DNA of 64,000 bases from Paracoccaceae bacterium (GCA_020832445.1 JAFIEO010000039.1:124001-188000), one strand, 5' to 3'. Numbered from the stretch's first letter, positions 8,883 through 18,311 are shown. Translations and numbers: made by a program. Notes: a model not told the origin generated them from the letters alone.

Positions 8883-9036
8883 TTTTTTGCCGTTTCGGGG
8901 CCTTGAAACCCCGCATTTCCATTCCCAGATCTGAAGCGTCGCAGGGGCCGGTTTTGGACCTGCGGCAAGAGAGCAGCACCTGTCCATTGATGGAGGGTGC
9001 ATAACATACCATCGCTTCTTGATATGGAGGATGCCT

Positions 9037-9495
9037 ATGCGTCGTTTTGATCCAACCCCACTTTACCGTGCCAGTATCGGTTTCGACCACATGGCCGATC
9101 TGCTGGACCGTGTGATGTCCAGTGACCTGCAAAACCCCACCTATCCGCCGTATAATATCGAAAGCGTGCAGGAAAATGCCTATCGCATTTCCATTGCCGT
9201 GGCGGGCTTCAGCGCCGATGACCTGAGTGTAGAGGTCAAGGAAAACGCCCTTCTGGTTGCAGGGCGCAGTCAGGACAATGAAGATGGCCGCCAGTTCCTG
9301 CACCGCGGCATTGCCACCCGCGCATTTGAACGCCGTTTCCATCTGGCCGATCATGTGCGGGTCACGGGGGCTGTGCATCAGGACGGAATGCTGCATATCG
9401 ATCTGGTGCGCGAATTGCCCGAAGCCCTGAAACCCCGGAAAATTGAAATTCAGGGTGCAGCCCCGCGCCAGATCATGCGCGATAAAGCGGCCTGA
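9037..9495 (+). CDS. Small heat-shock protein, Hsp20/IbpA type
   Basis: A 152-residue alpha-crystallin-domain chaperone that holds unfolding proteins. The IbpA-like core runs YNIESVQENAYRISIAVAGF, then DDLSVEVKENALLVAGR, FLHRGIATRAFERRFHLADH and VTGAVHQDGMLHIDLVRELPE. The frame is open from a TTG at 9019, but GGAGG at 9026-9030 places the start at the ATG at 9037. An intrinsic terminator follows directly. It may be under heat-shock sigma factor control, since a RpoH2-type gene is in the window, but I could not define a convincing RpoH promoter. Confidence 0.92.
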   Translation: MRRFDPTPLYRASIGFDHMADLLDRVMSSDLQNPTYPPYNIESVQENAYRISIAVAGFSADDLSVEVKENALLVAGRSQDNEDGRQFLHRGIATRAFERRFHLADHVRVTGAVHQDGMLHIDLVRELPEALKPRKIEIQGAAPRQIMRDKAA

Positions 9496-9507
9496 GGGAC
9501 ATAATGC

Positions 9508-9534
9508 AAAGGGCGCTCGAAGTGAGCGCCCTTT
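9508..9534. terminator. Bidirectional terminator hairpin
   Basis: A perfect 11-bp stem, AAAGGGCGCTC (9508-9518) and GAGCGCCCTTT (9524-9534), with the 5-base loop GAAGT, starts 13 bases after the hsp20 stop. Its A/T ends give short T-runs in both directions. It separates hsp20 from the convergent small gene on the minus strand. Confidence 0.85.
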
Positions 9535-9646
9535 ATACAAAATACCATGTTTACTTGTTACCAGAACTTACTGACCAGATACTCGTTATCACACTGACTG
9601 CACGGGTTTGCGGCCCACGTCATGGCGTTTTGCACGATGTTGTGAC

Positions 9647-9796
9647 CTATGCTGCACCCGACAACAAACAGACCGGTGCCTTGGCGTTGCGCCGCGCGCG
9701 TTTGGCGCTGCGAGACCATGGTAGCGGTGTTTGCGAAGCCTCTGCCTGCGCGATGATACTGCTGATCCAACGTGTGGGTGCTGCTGTCGCCTGCAT
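9647..9796 (-). CDS. Small basic hypothetical protein (49 aa)
   Basis: A short frame on the minus strand begins at an ATG preceded by a strong AAGGAAGG ribosome-binding site (6 bases away) and ends at TAG. The product starts MQATAAPTRWISSIIAQAE, continues with ASQTPLPWSRSAKRARRNA and is rich in Ala, Arg and Ser with one Cys. I believe similar short proteins with an LPW-SR/RR core occur in other Rhodobacterales, but this is recollection and not a search. It fills the 412-bp gap between hsp20 and the VOC protein. Competing longer frames here lack ribosome-binding sites. Function unknown. Confidence 0.55.
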   Translation of the reverse strand: MQATAAPTRWISSIIAQAEASQTPLPWSRSAKRARRNAKAPVCLLSGAA

Positions 9797-9908
9797 ATGT
9801 CGACCTTCCTTTATGCGTGAACTCTTAACCTGTTGTTAGGGAATGCAGGTCAAATCGGGCATGACTTGGGCAGGGTCGTGATGATTGAAGGGCAGGGCGC
9901 AAGCTGAT

Positions 9909-10316
9909 TCAGGTTTCGCAAAATCCGTCGGGCGGGGCATTCCGGTAATGTGCCAGCCGCGACGCAAGATCGCCAAGATGCAACTCCAGCTTATGCCCGT
10001 CAGGGTCCAGAAAATACACCGATTCCCCTTCAGATCGGTTGTCTTTCCACTGTCGCGCATTGGACGCAATGCGTTGTGCCAGCGCTGAAAACCCATCCGG
10101 CGGGCAGGAAAACGCAAGATGCGTGTGATCTGTGCGGGCGTCAGGGTCGCCATGTTCCAGACACAGCCACAGATCACCCGCATTCAGATAGGCGCCATGC
10201 GCCCATTGCGCGCGCAACTCGCACCCCAGCACATCGCAGTAAAACCGCACAGAGCGGGGCAGATCAGCCACCACAAGCGTTACATGGTTCACGCCCGTTA
10301 TGCGGGCAGGTGCCAT
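9909..10316 (-). CDS. FosA-like VOC-family protein
   Basis: A 135-residue protein of the vicinal-oxygen-chelate (glyoxalase) superfamily that looks closest to FosA, the Mn-dependent glutathione transferase acting on fosfomycin. Visible landmarks are the metal His in GVNHVTLVVADLP, the second metal His in DHTHLAF, and the metal Glu in PDGHKLELHLGDL. WKDNRSEGESVYFLDPDG matches the FosA potassium/phosphonate loop. The FosA Tyr before the second metal His is His here. A GTG at 10331 is an alternative start overlapping dnaB. Resistance is not proven, since chromosomal FosA-like proteins may have other substrates. Confidence 0.75.
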   Translation of the reverse strand: MAPARITGVNHVTLVVADLPRSVRFYCDVLGCELRAQWAHGAYLNAGDLWLCLEHGDPDARTDHTHLAFSCPPDGFSALAQRIASNARQWKDNRSEGESVYFLDPDGHKLELHLGDLASRLAHYRNAPPDGFCET

Positions 10317-10317
10317 C

Positions 10318-11799
10318 CTAGAATCCGTCACTGCCCTGTTGCCATGGTTTGATCAGATTGCCGAAACGGGTGAAGCGCCCCTCAAACGACAATTCAACCG
10401 TGCCGATTGGGCCGTGGCGCTGCTTGCCAATGACAACTTCGGCCTTGCCGTGGACAGTTTCCATAATCTCCTGCCATTTTGCCATGGCTTCCAGATCATG
10501 ATCTGACGGCTTTTCGCGTTCGCGGTAATATTCATCGCGGTACACAAACATCACCACATCGGCATCTTGTTCAATGGACCCTGATTCGCGCAGGTCCGAC
10601 AGTTGCGGGCGTTTGTCTTCGCGGCTTTCCACCTGACGCGACAGCTGTGACAGCGCGATAACGGGGATGTTCAGTTCCTTGGCAATGGCCTTCAGCCCTT
10701 GGGTAATCTCTGACACCTCCTGCACGCGGCTTTCTTTGGATGTGCCGCGCAGCAGTTGCAGGTAATCCACCATCAGCACATCCAGCCCATGTGTGCGTTT
10801 CAGCCGCCGTGCGCGGGCTGCCACCTGTGCAATCGGCAGGGCGGGCGTGTCGTCGATATAAAGCGGGCAGGCTTCCAGTGACTTGGCGGCTTCCACAAAA
10901 CGGCGGAATTCTTCTTCGGTCATGTCGCCACGGCGAATCTGTTCGCTGGGCACCTCTGACGCTTCCGACAAAATACGCGCGGCCAGCTGTTCGGCGCTCA
11001 TTTCCAGACTGTAGAAGCCCACGACACCGCCCTGAACGGCCCCTTCGGACCCGTCAGGTTTTTGCCCGCGCTTATAGGCTTTGGCGATGTTGAACGCGAT
11101 ATTCGTCGCAAGCGATGTCTTCCCCATCGACGGGCGACCCGCCAGAATAATCAGGTCCGACGGATGCAACCCGCCCAGCTTCTTGTCCAGATCAATCAGT
11201 CCGGTGGAAATACCTGCAAGCCCGCCATCGCGCTGATAGGCGGCATTGGCGATATTCACGGCTTCCGTCACTGCCTTCAGAAAGCTTTGGAACCCGCGTT
11301 CAGCCACACCCTGTTCGGCCAGTTTATACAGCCGCTGTTCGGCCTCGATGATCTGTTCTTTGGGTTCAGACGCAACATCCATCTGGCTTGCGCGCGCCGA
11401 AATATCCTGCCCCAGCCGGATCAGGTCGCGCCGCACCGCCAGTTCATAGATCATCTGCGCATAATCGCGCGCCGCATAGGCCGAAATCGCCGCCGCCGCC
11501 AGACGCGCCAGATAGGCCGGACCGCCCAGTTCCTTCAGCCCTTCATCATCTTCCATGAAGGCCTTGATCGTCACCGGACTGGCCAGCGCGTTTTTCAAAA
11601 TACGCGCCGCCGCGATTTCAAAAATACGCTGATGCACGGGGTCAAAGAAATGCGCAGGCTTTACCAGTGTCGAAATCCGGTCATACACATCGTTATTGAC
11701 CAGAATTGCCCCAAGAAGCTGTTGTTCGGCTTCTATATTATGGGGCATTGTGTCAGGGGTCGCTGTGTCCCCCGACCGGATCGTTGTGATCTCGTTCAT
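10318..11799 (-). CDS. dnaB: Replicative DNA helicase DnaB
   Basis: A 493-residue hexameric replicative helicase. The N-terminal domain starts TMPHNIEAEQQLLGAILVNN, a standard DnaB opening. The RecA-like C-terminal domain has Walker A AGRPSMGKTSLA near residues 220-231, then FYSLEMSAEQLAARIL, VLMVDYLQLL (Walker B) and IAKELNIPVIALSQLSRQVE. DLRESGSIEQDADVVMFVYR is the DnaB arginine-finger region. No intein is visible. Length is normal. The VOC gene follows within a few bases on the same strand. Confidence 0.97.
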   Translation of the reverse strand: MNEITTIRSGDTATPDTMPHNIEAEQQLLGAILVNNDVYDRISTLVKPAHFFDPVHQRIFEIAAARILKNALASPVTIKAFMEDDEGLKELGGPAYLARLAAAAISAYAARDYAQMIYELAVRRDLIRLGQDISARASQMDVASEPKEQIIEAEQRLYKLAEQGVAERGFQSFLKAVTEAVNIANAAYQRDGGLAGISTGLIDLDKKLGGLHPSDLIILAGRPSMGKTSLATNIAFNIAKAYKRGQKPDGSEGAVQGGVVGFYSLEMSAEQLAARILSEASEVPSEQIRRGDMTEEEFRRFVEAAKSLEACPLYIDDTPALPIAQVAARARRLKRTHGLDVLMVDYLQLLRGTSKESRVQEVSEITQGLKAIAKELNIPVIALSQLSRQVESREDKRPQLSDLRESGSIEQDADVVMFVYRDEYYREREKPSDHDLEAMAKWQEIMETVHGKAEVVIGKQRHGPIGTVELSFEGRFTRFGNLIKPWQQGSDGF

Positions 11800-12042
11800 G
11801 CCTGTTACCGCCAGTGTCCATGCTCAATAGCGCACACACTAGCAGGATTCGGGCCTGATGCGCAAATTGTATAAGCCTGTGCATGGTCTGTGGATAAGCG
11901 TGATGTGGTGGTTGCGCGAATATGCGCCGCAATATCTGGTGGTTGCGGGGTGGATTGGGCTGTGCACAGGTGATGTGCCCGCTCTTGCCCCTTCCCGCCC
12001 CTTGGGCTAAGGCCAAGCCGACCCTGACAGGAGTGTCCGATC

Positions 12043-13677
12043 ATGGCAAAAACCAAAGGCCCCAGACGCCCGAAAGCCGAAACCCCCAAAGGGTTCCGCG
12101 ACTATTTCGGCACCGAAGTAACCGTGCGCAAGGCGATGCTGGACAAGATCGCGGGTGTGTATCATCGCTACGGGTTCGACGCGCTGGAAACATCCGCCGT
12201 GGAAACGGTTGAGGCTTTGGGAAAATTCCTGCCTGATGTGGACCGCCCCAATGAAGGCGTGTTCGCATGGGAAGAAGATGCCGACTGGCTGGCGCTGCGC
12301 TATGACCTGACAGCGCCCCTTGCACGGGTGGCCGCGCAATACCGCAACGACCTGCCGACCCCTTACCTCCGCTACGCGATGGGCCCTGTCTGGCGCAATG
12401 AAAAACCCGGTCCGGGGCGGTTCCGGCAGTTTTATCAATGCGATGCCGACACGGTTGGCGCGGCGAGTGTCGCGGCAGATGCCGAGATTTGCGCGATGCT
12501 GTCAGATGCGTTGGAGGCCGTGGGGATAGAGCGCGGGGATTACGTCATCCGCGTGAACAACCGCAAGGTGCTGAACGGCGTGATGGAGGTTGCGGGGATA
12601 TTGGACCCCGCCGACCCCGAAAAATTCGCCAGCGAGCGTGGAATTGTCCTGCGCGCGATTGATAAGTTGGACCGGCTGGGGGTAGAGGGTGTCTGTGCGT
12701 TGCTGGGCGAGGGGCGCAAGGACGAGAGCGGGGATTTTACCAAGGGCGCGGGCCTGGCTTCTGCGCAAGCTGAGGTAGTGTTACGCTATGTTCTTGCGAA
12801 AGAAAGAATCCTCAAACGCTTGTCAGATGAGTTTCTCGCACGAACGGATGAAGCCTTTACCGATTACGAAACTCAAAGAAAATTGCTCGGCATAGAAAGA
12901 GGAATGGGTAAGGCTTCGGGGGAAAAGCACACCACAGAAACCGCTCTACTACTTTCAAACCGAACTTTGGCTTATCTCCGCGAAATCGTGGGCGCGTCTG
13001 AGACAGGCCTTGATGGCGTTTCGGAACTGGGTGAGATTTCGGCTTTGTTGGCCGCCCAAGGCTACGGCCCCGACCGCATCATCATCGACCCTTCTGTCGT
13101 CCGTGGCCTCGGCTATTACACTGGCCCTGTGTATGAGGCTGAACTGACCTTTGAAATCACCGATGAAAAAGGCCGTCCGCGCCAGTTTGGCAGCGTGGCG
13201 GGTGGCGGGCGGTATGATGATCTGGTCAAGCGCTTTACCGGCCAGTCCGTGCCCGCAACCGGCGTCAGCATCGGCGTGGACCGTCTGTTGGCCGCACTGG
13301 CCGCCAAAGGGCGGCTGGACACCACTGCGCAAGGGCCGGTTGTCGTGACCGTGATGGACCGCGACAGAATGAGCGATTACATGGGCATGGTGGCCGATCT
13401 TCGCGCAGCGGGCATTCGCGCAGAAATGTATCTGGGCAATCCCAAAAACTTCGGCAACCAGTTGAAATACGCCGATAAACGCGGCAGCCCCATCGCCATC
13501 ATTCAAGGCGGAGACGAAGCCGCCAAGGGCGTGGTGCAGATCAAGGACTTAATCCTTGGCGCGAAGATCGCCCAGCAAGCCACTGTAGAAGAGTGGAAAT
13601 CCCAGCCCGCGCAAGTGGAAGTGTCCGTTGAAAACATGGTGCAGGCCGTGCGCGAAATTCTGGACCGCCATACATGA
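12043..13677 (+). CDS. hisS: Histidyl-tRNA synthetase with an AT-rich internal segment
   Basis: A 544-residue class II aminoacyl-tRNA synthetase charging tRNA-His. It has [16 protein letters not shown], motif 2 [20 protein letters not shown], the HisA motif [17 protein letters not shown] and motif 3 [14 protein letters not shown]. It is about 40-50 residues longer than I expect for alphaproteobacterial HisRS. The extra part lies near residues 247-305 (nucleotides 12781-12960), is rich in Lys, Glu, Arg and Thr, and by my count is about 44% GC while flanking DNA is clearly richer. The frame stays open, so the enzyme is probably functional. hisZ overlaps its stop by 4 bp. Confidence 0.93.
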   Translation: MAKTKGPRRPKAETPKGFRDYFGTEVTVRKAMLDKIAGVYHRYGFDALETSAVETVEALGKFLPDVDRPNEGVFAWEEDADWLALRYDLTAPLARVAAQYRNDLPTPYLRYAMGPVWRNEKPGPGRFRQFYQCDADTVGAASVAADAEICAMLSDALEAVGIERGDYVIRVNNRKVLNGVMEVAGILDPADPEKFASERGIVLRAIDKLDRLGVEGVCALLGEGRKDESGDFTKGAGLASAQAEVVLRYVLAKERILKRLSDEFLARTDEAFTDYETQRKLLGIERGMGKASGEKHTTETALLLSNRTLAYLREIVGASETGLDGVSELGEISALLAAQGYGPDRIIIDPSVVRGLGYYTGPVYEAELTFEITDEKGRPRQFGSVAGGGRYDDLVKRFTGQSVPATGVSIGVDRLLAALAAKGRLDTTAQGPVVVTVMDRDRMSDYMGMVADLRAAGIRAEMYLGNPKNFGNQLKYADKRGSPIAIIQGGDEAAKGVVQIKDLILGAKIAQQATVEEWKSQPAQVEVSVENMVQAVREILDRHT

Positions 13678-14756
13678 GTGCCGCTGAAACCCTTGCACAG
13701 ACGCTGTTGGCGCAAATGCAAGACGCAGGTGCGCAACTGGTCAGTGCCGACATCCTGCAACCCGCCGAAACGCTGCTGGATTTATATGGCGAGGATATTC
13801 GCGCGCGCGCCTATGTCACCCATGACCCCGCCCTTGGGGAAATGATGCTGCGCCCTGATTTTACCGTGCCGGTGGTGCAGGCGCATATGCAGGGCGGTGC
13901 GGAACCGGCGCGCTATTGCTATGCGGGGCCGGTGTTTCGCAAGCAGGACCAAGGGCGCGCGCGCGAATATTTGCAAGTGGGCTATGAAGTATTTGCCCGC
14001 GACAACCCCGCCCGCGCTGATGCCGAAGTGTTTGCGCATTTCGCGCAGCTTTTGTCGGGCTATGATCTGCGCCCTGTCACTGGCGATATTGGTATACTGA
14101 AGGCCGCCGTTGCAGGGCTGGACACAAGCGCGCGGCGCAGGGCGGCCTTGATGCGCCATATCTGGCGGCCAAAGCGGTTTCGCGCGCTGCTGGAACGCAT
14201 GGGCGGGCAGGGACCGCTTGCCGCCCCGCGTGCCGATTTGCTGCGTGCCTTGCAGGACGCGCCACCGGAACAGGCGGGGCCAGTGGTGGGCCTGCGCAGC
14301 AAGGACGAGATTGCCGCGCGCATTGCGGCCCTGATCGAAGATGCCGCCACCCCGCCCTTGCCTGCCAGCCAGATCGCCGCTGTGGAAGCGGTGCTGAACC
14401 TGCGCGGGTCGGCGCGCGATGTGGCGCGTGATTTGCGCGCGCAGGGCTGGGATGCGCTGACCCCTGCGCTGGACCGGCTGGAGGCGCGGCTGGATGCGTT
14501 GCAGGATGCGGGCATTGACACTGCCAGCTTACCGTTTGAAGCCAGCTTCGGGCGCACCACGATGGAATATTACGACGGGTTCGTGTTCGGGTTCATCGCC
14601 GACCGCGCGGACCTGCCCCCCGTGGCCACAGGCGGGCGCTATGATGCGCTGACCGCCGTTCTGGGACAGGGGCGCGCCATTCCGGCCGTGGGCGGCGTTA
14701 TCCGCCCCGACAGCCTGATTGCACTGGGCCTGATTGCACCAGGGGGGGGCGCATGA
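13674..14756 (+). CDS. hisZ: ATP phosphoribosyltransferase regulatory subunit HisZ
   Basis: A 360-residue HisRS-like paralog without tRNA-charging function that activates the short form of HisG in the first step of histidine synthesis. Class II synthetase remnants are visible: [40 protein letters not shown] and [13 protein letters not shown], with a final [14 protein letters not shown]. Its start overlaps the hisS stop (ATGA), and its own stop overlaps hisG. The hisS-hisZ-hisG order places tRNA charging and its biosynthetic relative in one transcript. Confidence 0.93.
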   Translation: MSAAETLAQTLLAQMQDAGAQLVSADILQPAETLLDLYGEDIRARAYVTHDPALGEMMLRPDFTVPVVQAHMQGGAEPARYCYAGPVFRKQDQGRAREYLQVGYEVFARDNPARADAEVFAHFAQLLSGYDLRPVTGDIGILKAAVAGLDTSARRRAALMRHIWRPKRFRALLERMGGQGPLAAPRADLLRALQDAPPEQAGPVVGLRSKDEIAARIAALIEDAATPPLPASQIAAVEAVLNLRGSARDVARDLRAQGWDALTPALDRLEARLDALQDAGIDTASLPFEASFGRTTMEYYDGFVFGFIADRADLPPVATGGRYDALTAVLGQGRAIPAVGGVIRPDSLIALGLIAPGGGA

Positions 14757-15466
14757 TGTTGAAACTGGGGGTGCCGTCCAAGGGGCGGTTGATGGAAAAG
14801 ACCTTTGACTGGTTTGCAACCCATGGCCTGACATTGAAACGCACCGGCGCAGACCGCGAATATGCGGGCAGTGTCGCAGGCGTGGACGGTGTGCAACTGG
14901 TGTTGCTGTCGGCCAGTGAAATTCCGCGCGAACTGGCGGCGGGGCGTATTCATCTGGGGGTGACAGGGTCCGATCTGGTGCGCGAAACACTGGCCGACTG
15001 GCAGGCGCAGGTCATGGAACTGGCGCTTATGGGCTTTGGCCATGCCGATCTGGTGGTGGCCGTGCCCAAAGCATGGGTGGATGTCGAAACGCTGGATGAT
15101 CTGGATGCCGTGGCGGCTGCGTTTCGCGCACATCACGGGTTCCGGCTGCGCATTGCCACGAAATATCACCGTCTGGTGCGCGAGTATCTGCGCGCCCATG
15201 GGGTGGCGGATTACCAGCTTGTAGACAGTCAGGGCGCGACCGAAGGCACGATCAAGAACCTGACTGCCGAGGCGATTGCCGACATCACATCAACCGGTGA
15301 AACGCTAAGTGCGAACCACCTGAAAATCCTGCGCGATTCGCCCGTGCATTGCTCGCAGGCGACACTGTTTGCCAGCCGCGCCGCAGATTGGGACGGTGTC
15401 GCGGAAATTCGTGCGCGCCTGTTTGCGAAGCTGGGTGTGGGGGATGTGTCGGGGCTGGGCCGGTAG
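14753..15466 (+). CDS. hisG: ATP phosphoribosyltransferase, short form HisG
   Basis: A 237-residue catalytic subunit joining ATP and PRPP to phosphoribosyl-ATP, the first step of histidine synthesis. LGVPSKGRLMEKTFDWF opens it, and LGVTGSDLVRET, RIATKYHRLVREYL, then QGATEGTIKNLTAEAIADI with TSTGETLSANHLKIL, are family motifs. It lacks the C-terminal regulatory domain of long HisG, consistent with dependence on the adjacent HisZ. Tandem ATGs (14753, 14756) overlap the hisZ stop. Confidence 0.95.
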   Translation: MMLKLGVPSKGRLMEKTFDWFATHGLTLKRTGADREYAGSVAGVDGVQLVLLSASEIPRELAAGRIHLGVTGSDLVRETLADWQAQVMELALMGFGHADLVVAVPKAWVDVETLDDLDAVAAAFRAHHGFRLRIATKYHRLVREYLRAHGVADYQLVDSQGATEGTIKNLTAEAIADITSTGETLSANHLKILRDSPVHCSQATLFASRAADWDGVAEIRARLFAKLGVGDVSGLGR

Positions 15467-15530
15467 GGTCAGATTGTGCGGGGCGTGTCTGGTCGGGTGT
15501 CCGGGCATTCAAAGGCCGCAGACCACAGCC

Positions 15531-16898
15531 TTATTTCCGCGCGCGCAGGTCCAGCCAGATACCATCGCGCGACCGTACAGTCATATGCGCCATGGGCACC
15601 GGCACGCGTCCGGCCATGGCGCGAAAATCCCAACTGCACAGCAGCCGCGCCAGTATCAGCACAGCCTCGGCCATGGCAAAGCCCGCCCCTGTGCACACGC
15701 GCGGCCCTGTCGAGAATGGAATGAACCCGTCGCGGGCATGGCCTTTGGTTTGTGGTTGTTGCCAGCGTTCGGGCTGGAACTCATGCGGGTCGGGCCAGAT
15801 ACCTTCGTGCCGGCCCAGATGCCATGGGCTGACAATAACCTGCGCGCCGCGCGCAAGGTGGCGACCGCGAAAACACTCTGCCCGCGCCGTTTCGCGCACC
15901 AGCATCGGCACGGGCGGATAGAGCCGCAGCGCCTCGCGGAAGGTGTCGCGGATCAGCGGAAATTGCTTCAGCACCCCGAATTCCGGCGCAGTGCCGCTTG
16001 CGACATAGGGCGCAAGTGCCTGTGCCTCCTGCGCCAGTTTGTCCTGCCAGTCGGGATGGGTGGCAATCAGGTACAACGTCCATGCCAGCGCCGAGGCGCT
16101 GGTTTCATGCCCGGCCAGAAAGAAGATCGCGACCTGATCGACCATTTCGGCGGTATCAAACGTGCTGCCGGTTTCAGGGTCGCGCGTGGTCATGATTTTG
16201 GTGGCCAGATCATCGGGGGCGGTGCCTGCCTGAATAGCCTGCATGCGTTCGGTGGTCATATGCGTGATCAGCGCGCGGATACGCGCGGCGGTGGCGCGTG
16301 TCTGGCGTGGAAAGAAACGCGGCATCCATGCGGGCAAGGGCACAAGGGCCGCGATGTTCACAATAGGCGCGCTGCGCTGGTGGGCGCGGAAGGTGCGATA
16401 CACTTCGGCGGCGGTGCCATCGGCAATGGGCACGGAAAACAGCGTGCGGAAAATCACATCGGCGGCGGCGTGACTCATCTCCCCCTCAATCTCGACCTGT
16501 CCGGTTTGCAGGCGGCGGGCGGCGGCCTGTGCTGCGTCCCACATTGCGGGAAATGTGTCGCGCAACCGCCCCCCTTCAAATGCGGGGTCGATGATGCGGC
16601 GCTGGCGTGCCCATTCGTCGCCATTGGTCACAAAGACCGAATTGCCCAGCAGCAACCGCAACCCTTCGCGCACGCGGTCGGATTTCGGGAAATCGCGCGG
16701 CCGGTCTTGCAGCACCAGCCGCACCAGTTCGGGCGTGTTGACGGTGACGGAATGCACAAACGGCAGCTTCACTTCGGCCATTTTTGCGCGGTACAGGCGT
16801 GCGGGCTGCGTCGACAGGATGTCGCGCCGGAACATGGCCAGATGGCGCCAGAATGGCACGCGATCGGGGCGGTGCTCGGGCATGGGGGGGCGTGTCAT
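15531..16898 (-). CDS. Cytochrome P450
   Basis: A 455-residue soluble heme mono-oxygenase. The I-helix AGHETSASALAW lies near residue 260, the K-helix EALRLYPPVPMLVRE near 321, and the PERW segment follows. The heme loop FSTGPRVCTGAGFAMAE holds the axial Cys, about residue 402. LRLYPPVPM and RGRHLARGAQVIVSPWHLGR resemble P450s of the CYP102/CYP4-like fatty-acid group, but the substrate cannot be read from sequence. Redox partners are not adjacent. Its ATG overlaps the TGA of the upstream hydrolase-like gene, so the two are translationally coupled. Confidence 0.92.
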   Translation of the reverse strand: MTRPPMPEHRPDRVPFWRHLAMFRRDILSTQPARLYRAKMAEVKLPFVHSVTVNTPELVRLVLQDRPRDFPKSDRVREGLRLLLGNSVFVTNGDEWARQRRIIDPAFEGGRLRDTFPAMWDAAQAAARRLQTGQVEIEGEMSHAAADVIFRTLFSVPIADGTAAEVYRTFRAHQRSAPIVNIAALVPLPAWMPRFFPRQTRATAARIRALITHMTTERMQAIQAGTAPDDLATKIMTTRDPETGSTFDTAEMVDQVAIFFLAGHETSASALAWTLYLIATHPDWQDKLAQEAQALAPYVASGTAPEFGVLKQFPLIRDTFREALRLYPPVPMLVRETARAECFRGRHLARGAQVIVSPWHLGRHEGIWPDPHEFQPERWQQPQTKGHARDGFIPFSTGPRVCTGAGFAMAEAVLILARLLCSWDFRAMAGRVPVPMAHMTVRSRDGIWLDLRARK

Positions 16899-18136
16899 GG
16901 CAGGCGCGCGCTTTGTGGCAGGTAGCAGTCATGCGACACCGACGCCGACGGTTTGCGGTCGCGGAAGCGATCGGCCAATGTCAGCGGGCCTGCGGTGATC
17001 AGGAAATAATCGTAATCCTTGGGGGCATCAAACGCGCAAAGATACTGGAAATGCAGCCGGAAATAGCGGCGGCGCAATTTGCGATATGTCTCGGGGCGCA
17101 GGCTTTGGGTGAAGGCTGCGGAAATAACCAAGGGCCAGCGCTTGCCAGTCGCGGGGGCCGCGCCGGAACTGGCGACAGGGTCGCACAGCGCATAGCAGCA
17201 CCCATCGCCGGGTGCCGTGACATCCAGCCAGAACAATTCGGGGCGGGTGGACAAATAGCGCAGATCAAGGCGCAGATCCTGCGCATGGGGCAGGTAGGAT
17301 TGCATCGGTATCGCATGGCCCAGCGACATGAATCCTAGATCAGGGACTGTATCTGTGGCGTGGCCCGCGCGGATGACACGCGCCAGCACCGACACGCCCA
17401 GATGCACGCCCGATGAATGGCCCACAACCAGCACTTCGTCCAGATCGGGGTTTTGCAGGGCCTGCGCGATCAGGTTCGCAAACTCATCCAGCCGCGTTTC
17501 CAGTTCCGGCGGGTTGCGGCCCCGGTGCTTGGCGGTGAATGCGAAATCCAGCAGCAGGTAATGCACGAAAAACTTGCCATCAATCTTGCGAAACCCGTGC
17601 AGGATGGGCGCGACCACCCCCAGACCCAGCGCATAGCCCAGCCAGTGGGGCAGCACATGTGCCAGCCCCCAGCCAACCAGCCCCGCAACAGCCAGCGCGG
17701 TTGCCAACTGGCCCAGCAACATGATCACCGGATACATGGCCGCAATGCCCGGACCCGCGCGCAGCCGGAACAGCCGGAACATGACGCCGCCTGAAAAGTA
17801 AATCCATGCCGTGCGCACCAGCAGCGCATAGGTGGCCCAAATCCCCGCCTGCATGGAATCGCGCACGATATCGGACCATTGCAGGATCATGATGTCGGTT
17901 TCGGTATTGTGCCCGTCAACTGCCGTGCTGACATGCCAGCCATAGGGGCCATCTGTGGCAGGTTTTGGCTGCTGGTTTATCCGGTAGCCGGAAATCCCTG
18001 CCTGAAGGGCAGATTCGGTGCGATACAATTCGCGGTAGCGGCGCGGGGGGAAGGGGTCATAGCCGGGAATATAGAACACATGACGGCGGCGCACGCGCTT
18101 GCGTGTTGTGTCGTCCTTTGTCTGGGAATCGGCCAT
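16895..18136 (-). CDS. Membrane-anchored alpha/beta-hydrolase-like protein
   Basis: A 413-residue protein of unassigned function. It begins MADSQTKDDTTRKRVRRRHV, then FYIPGYDPFPPRRYRELY. Two to three hydrophobic stretches follow, about residues 105-185 (for example VIMLLGQLATALAVAGLVGW and LGYALGLGVVAPIL). After these, VLVVGHSSGVHLGVSVLARV holds a GHSSG nucleophile elbow typical of serine hydrolases and lipases. The frame is open upstream to 18376, but family-like sequence begins at this ATG. It is coupled to the P450 by a 4-bp overlap, which suggests a joint lipid or hydrophobic-substrate pathway. Confidence 0.65.
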   Translation of the reverse strand: MADSQTKDDTTRKRVRRRHVFYIPGYDPFPPRRYRELYRTESALQAGISGYRINQQPKPATDGPYGWHVSTAVDGHNTETDIMILQWSDIVRDSMQAGIWATYALLVRTAWIYFSGGVMFRLFRLRAGPGIAAMYPVIMLLGQLATALAVAGLVGWGLAHVLPHWLGYALGLGVVAPILHGFRKIDGKFFVHYLLLDFAFTAKHRGRNPPELETRLDEFANLIAQALQNPDLDEVLVVGHSSGVHLGVSVLARVIRAGHATDTVPDLGFMSLGHAIPMQSYLPHAQDLRLDLRYLSTRPELFWLDVTAPGDGCCYALCDPVASSGAAPATGKRWPLVISAAFTQSLRPETYRKLRRRYFRLHFQYLCAFDAPKDYDYFLITAGPLTLADRFRDRKPSASVSHDCYLPQSARLP

Positions 18137-18311
18137 GTGACGCGCCCGTTTTGCCTGTTGGCTGCGATGATAGTCCTGAAAACGGGTGAAAATAAGCCCT
18201 GTCCTGCACATCAATGTGGCCGCTGGCATATTATGCGGCGCGGGTTGCATCCTGCAAAAGAACCCGCAAGACTGCACCCTGATCCATGAGCCGACAATAC
18301 AGGAGGACAGA

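Noticed and set aside
8895-8935. Possible heat-shock promoter (CCTTGAAA) before hsp20
   Set aside because: A CTTGAA-like box is present at the end of the protease gene, but I could not find a matching -10 box at the right distance.
9558-9770. Minus-strand frame of 70 codons overlapping the 49-residue protein
   Set aside because: It has no ribosome-binding site; the frame with AAGGAAGG upstream is preferred.
9504-9839. Plus-strand frame of 111 codons after hsp20
   Set aside because: It starts inside the hsp20 terminator region, lacks a ribosome-binding site, and the minus-strand 49-codon frame has a much better translation signal.
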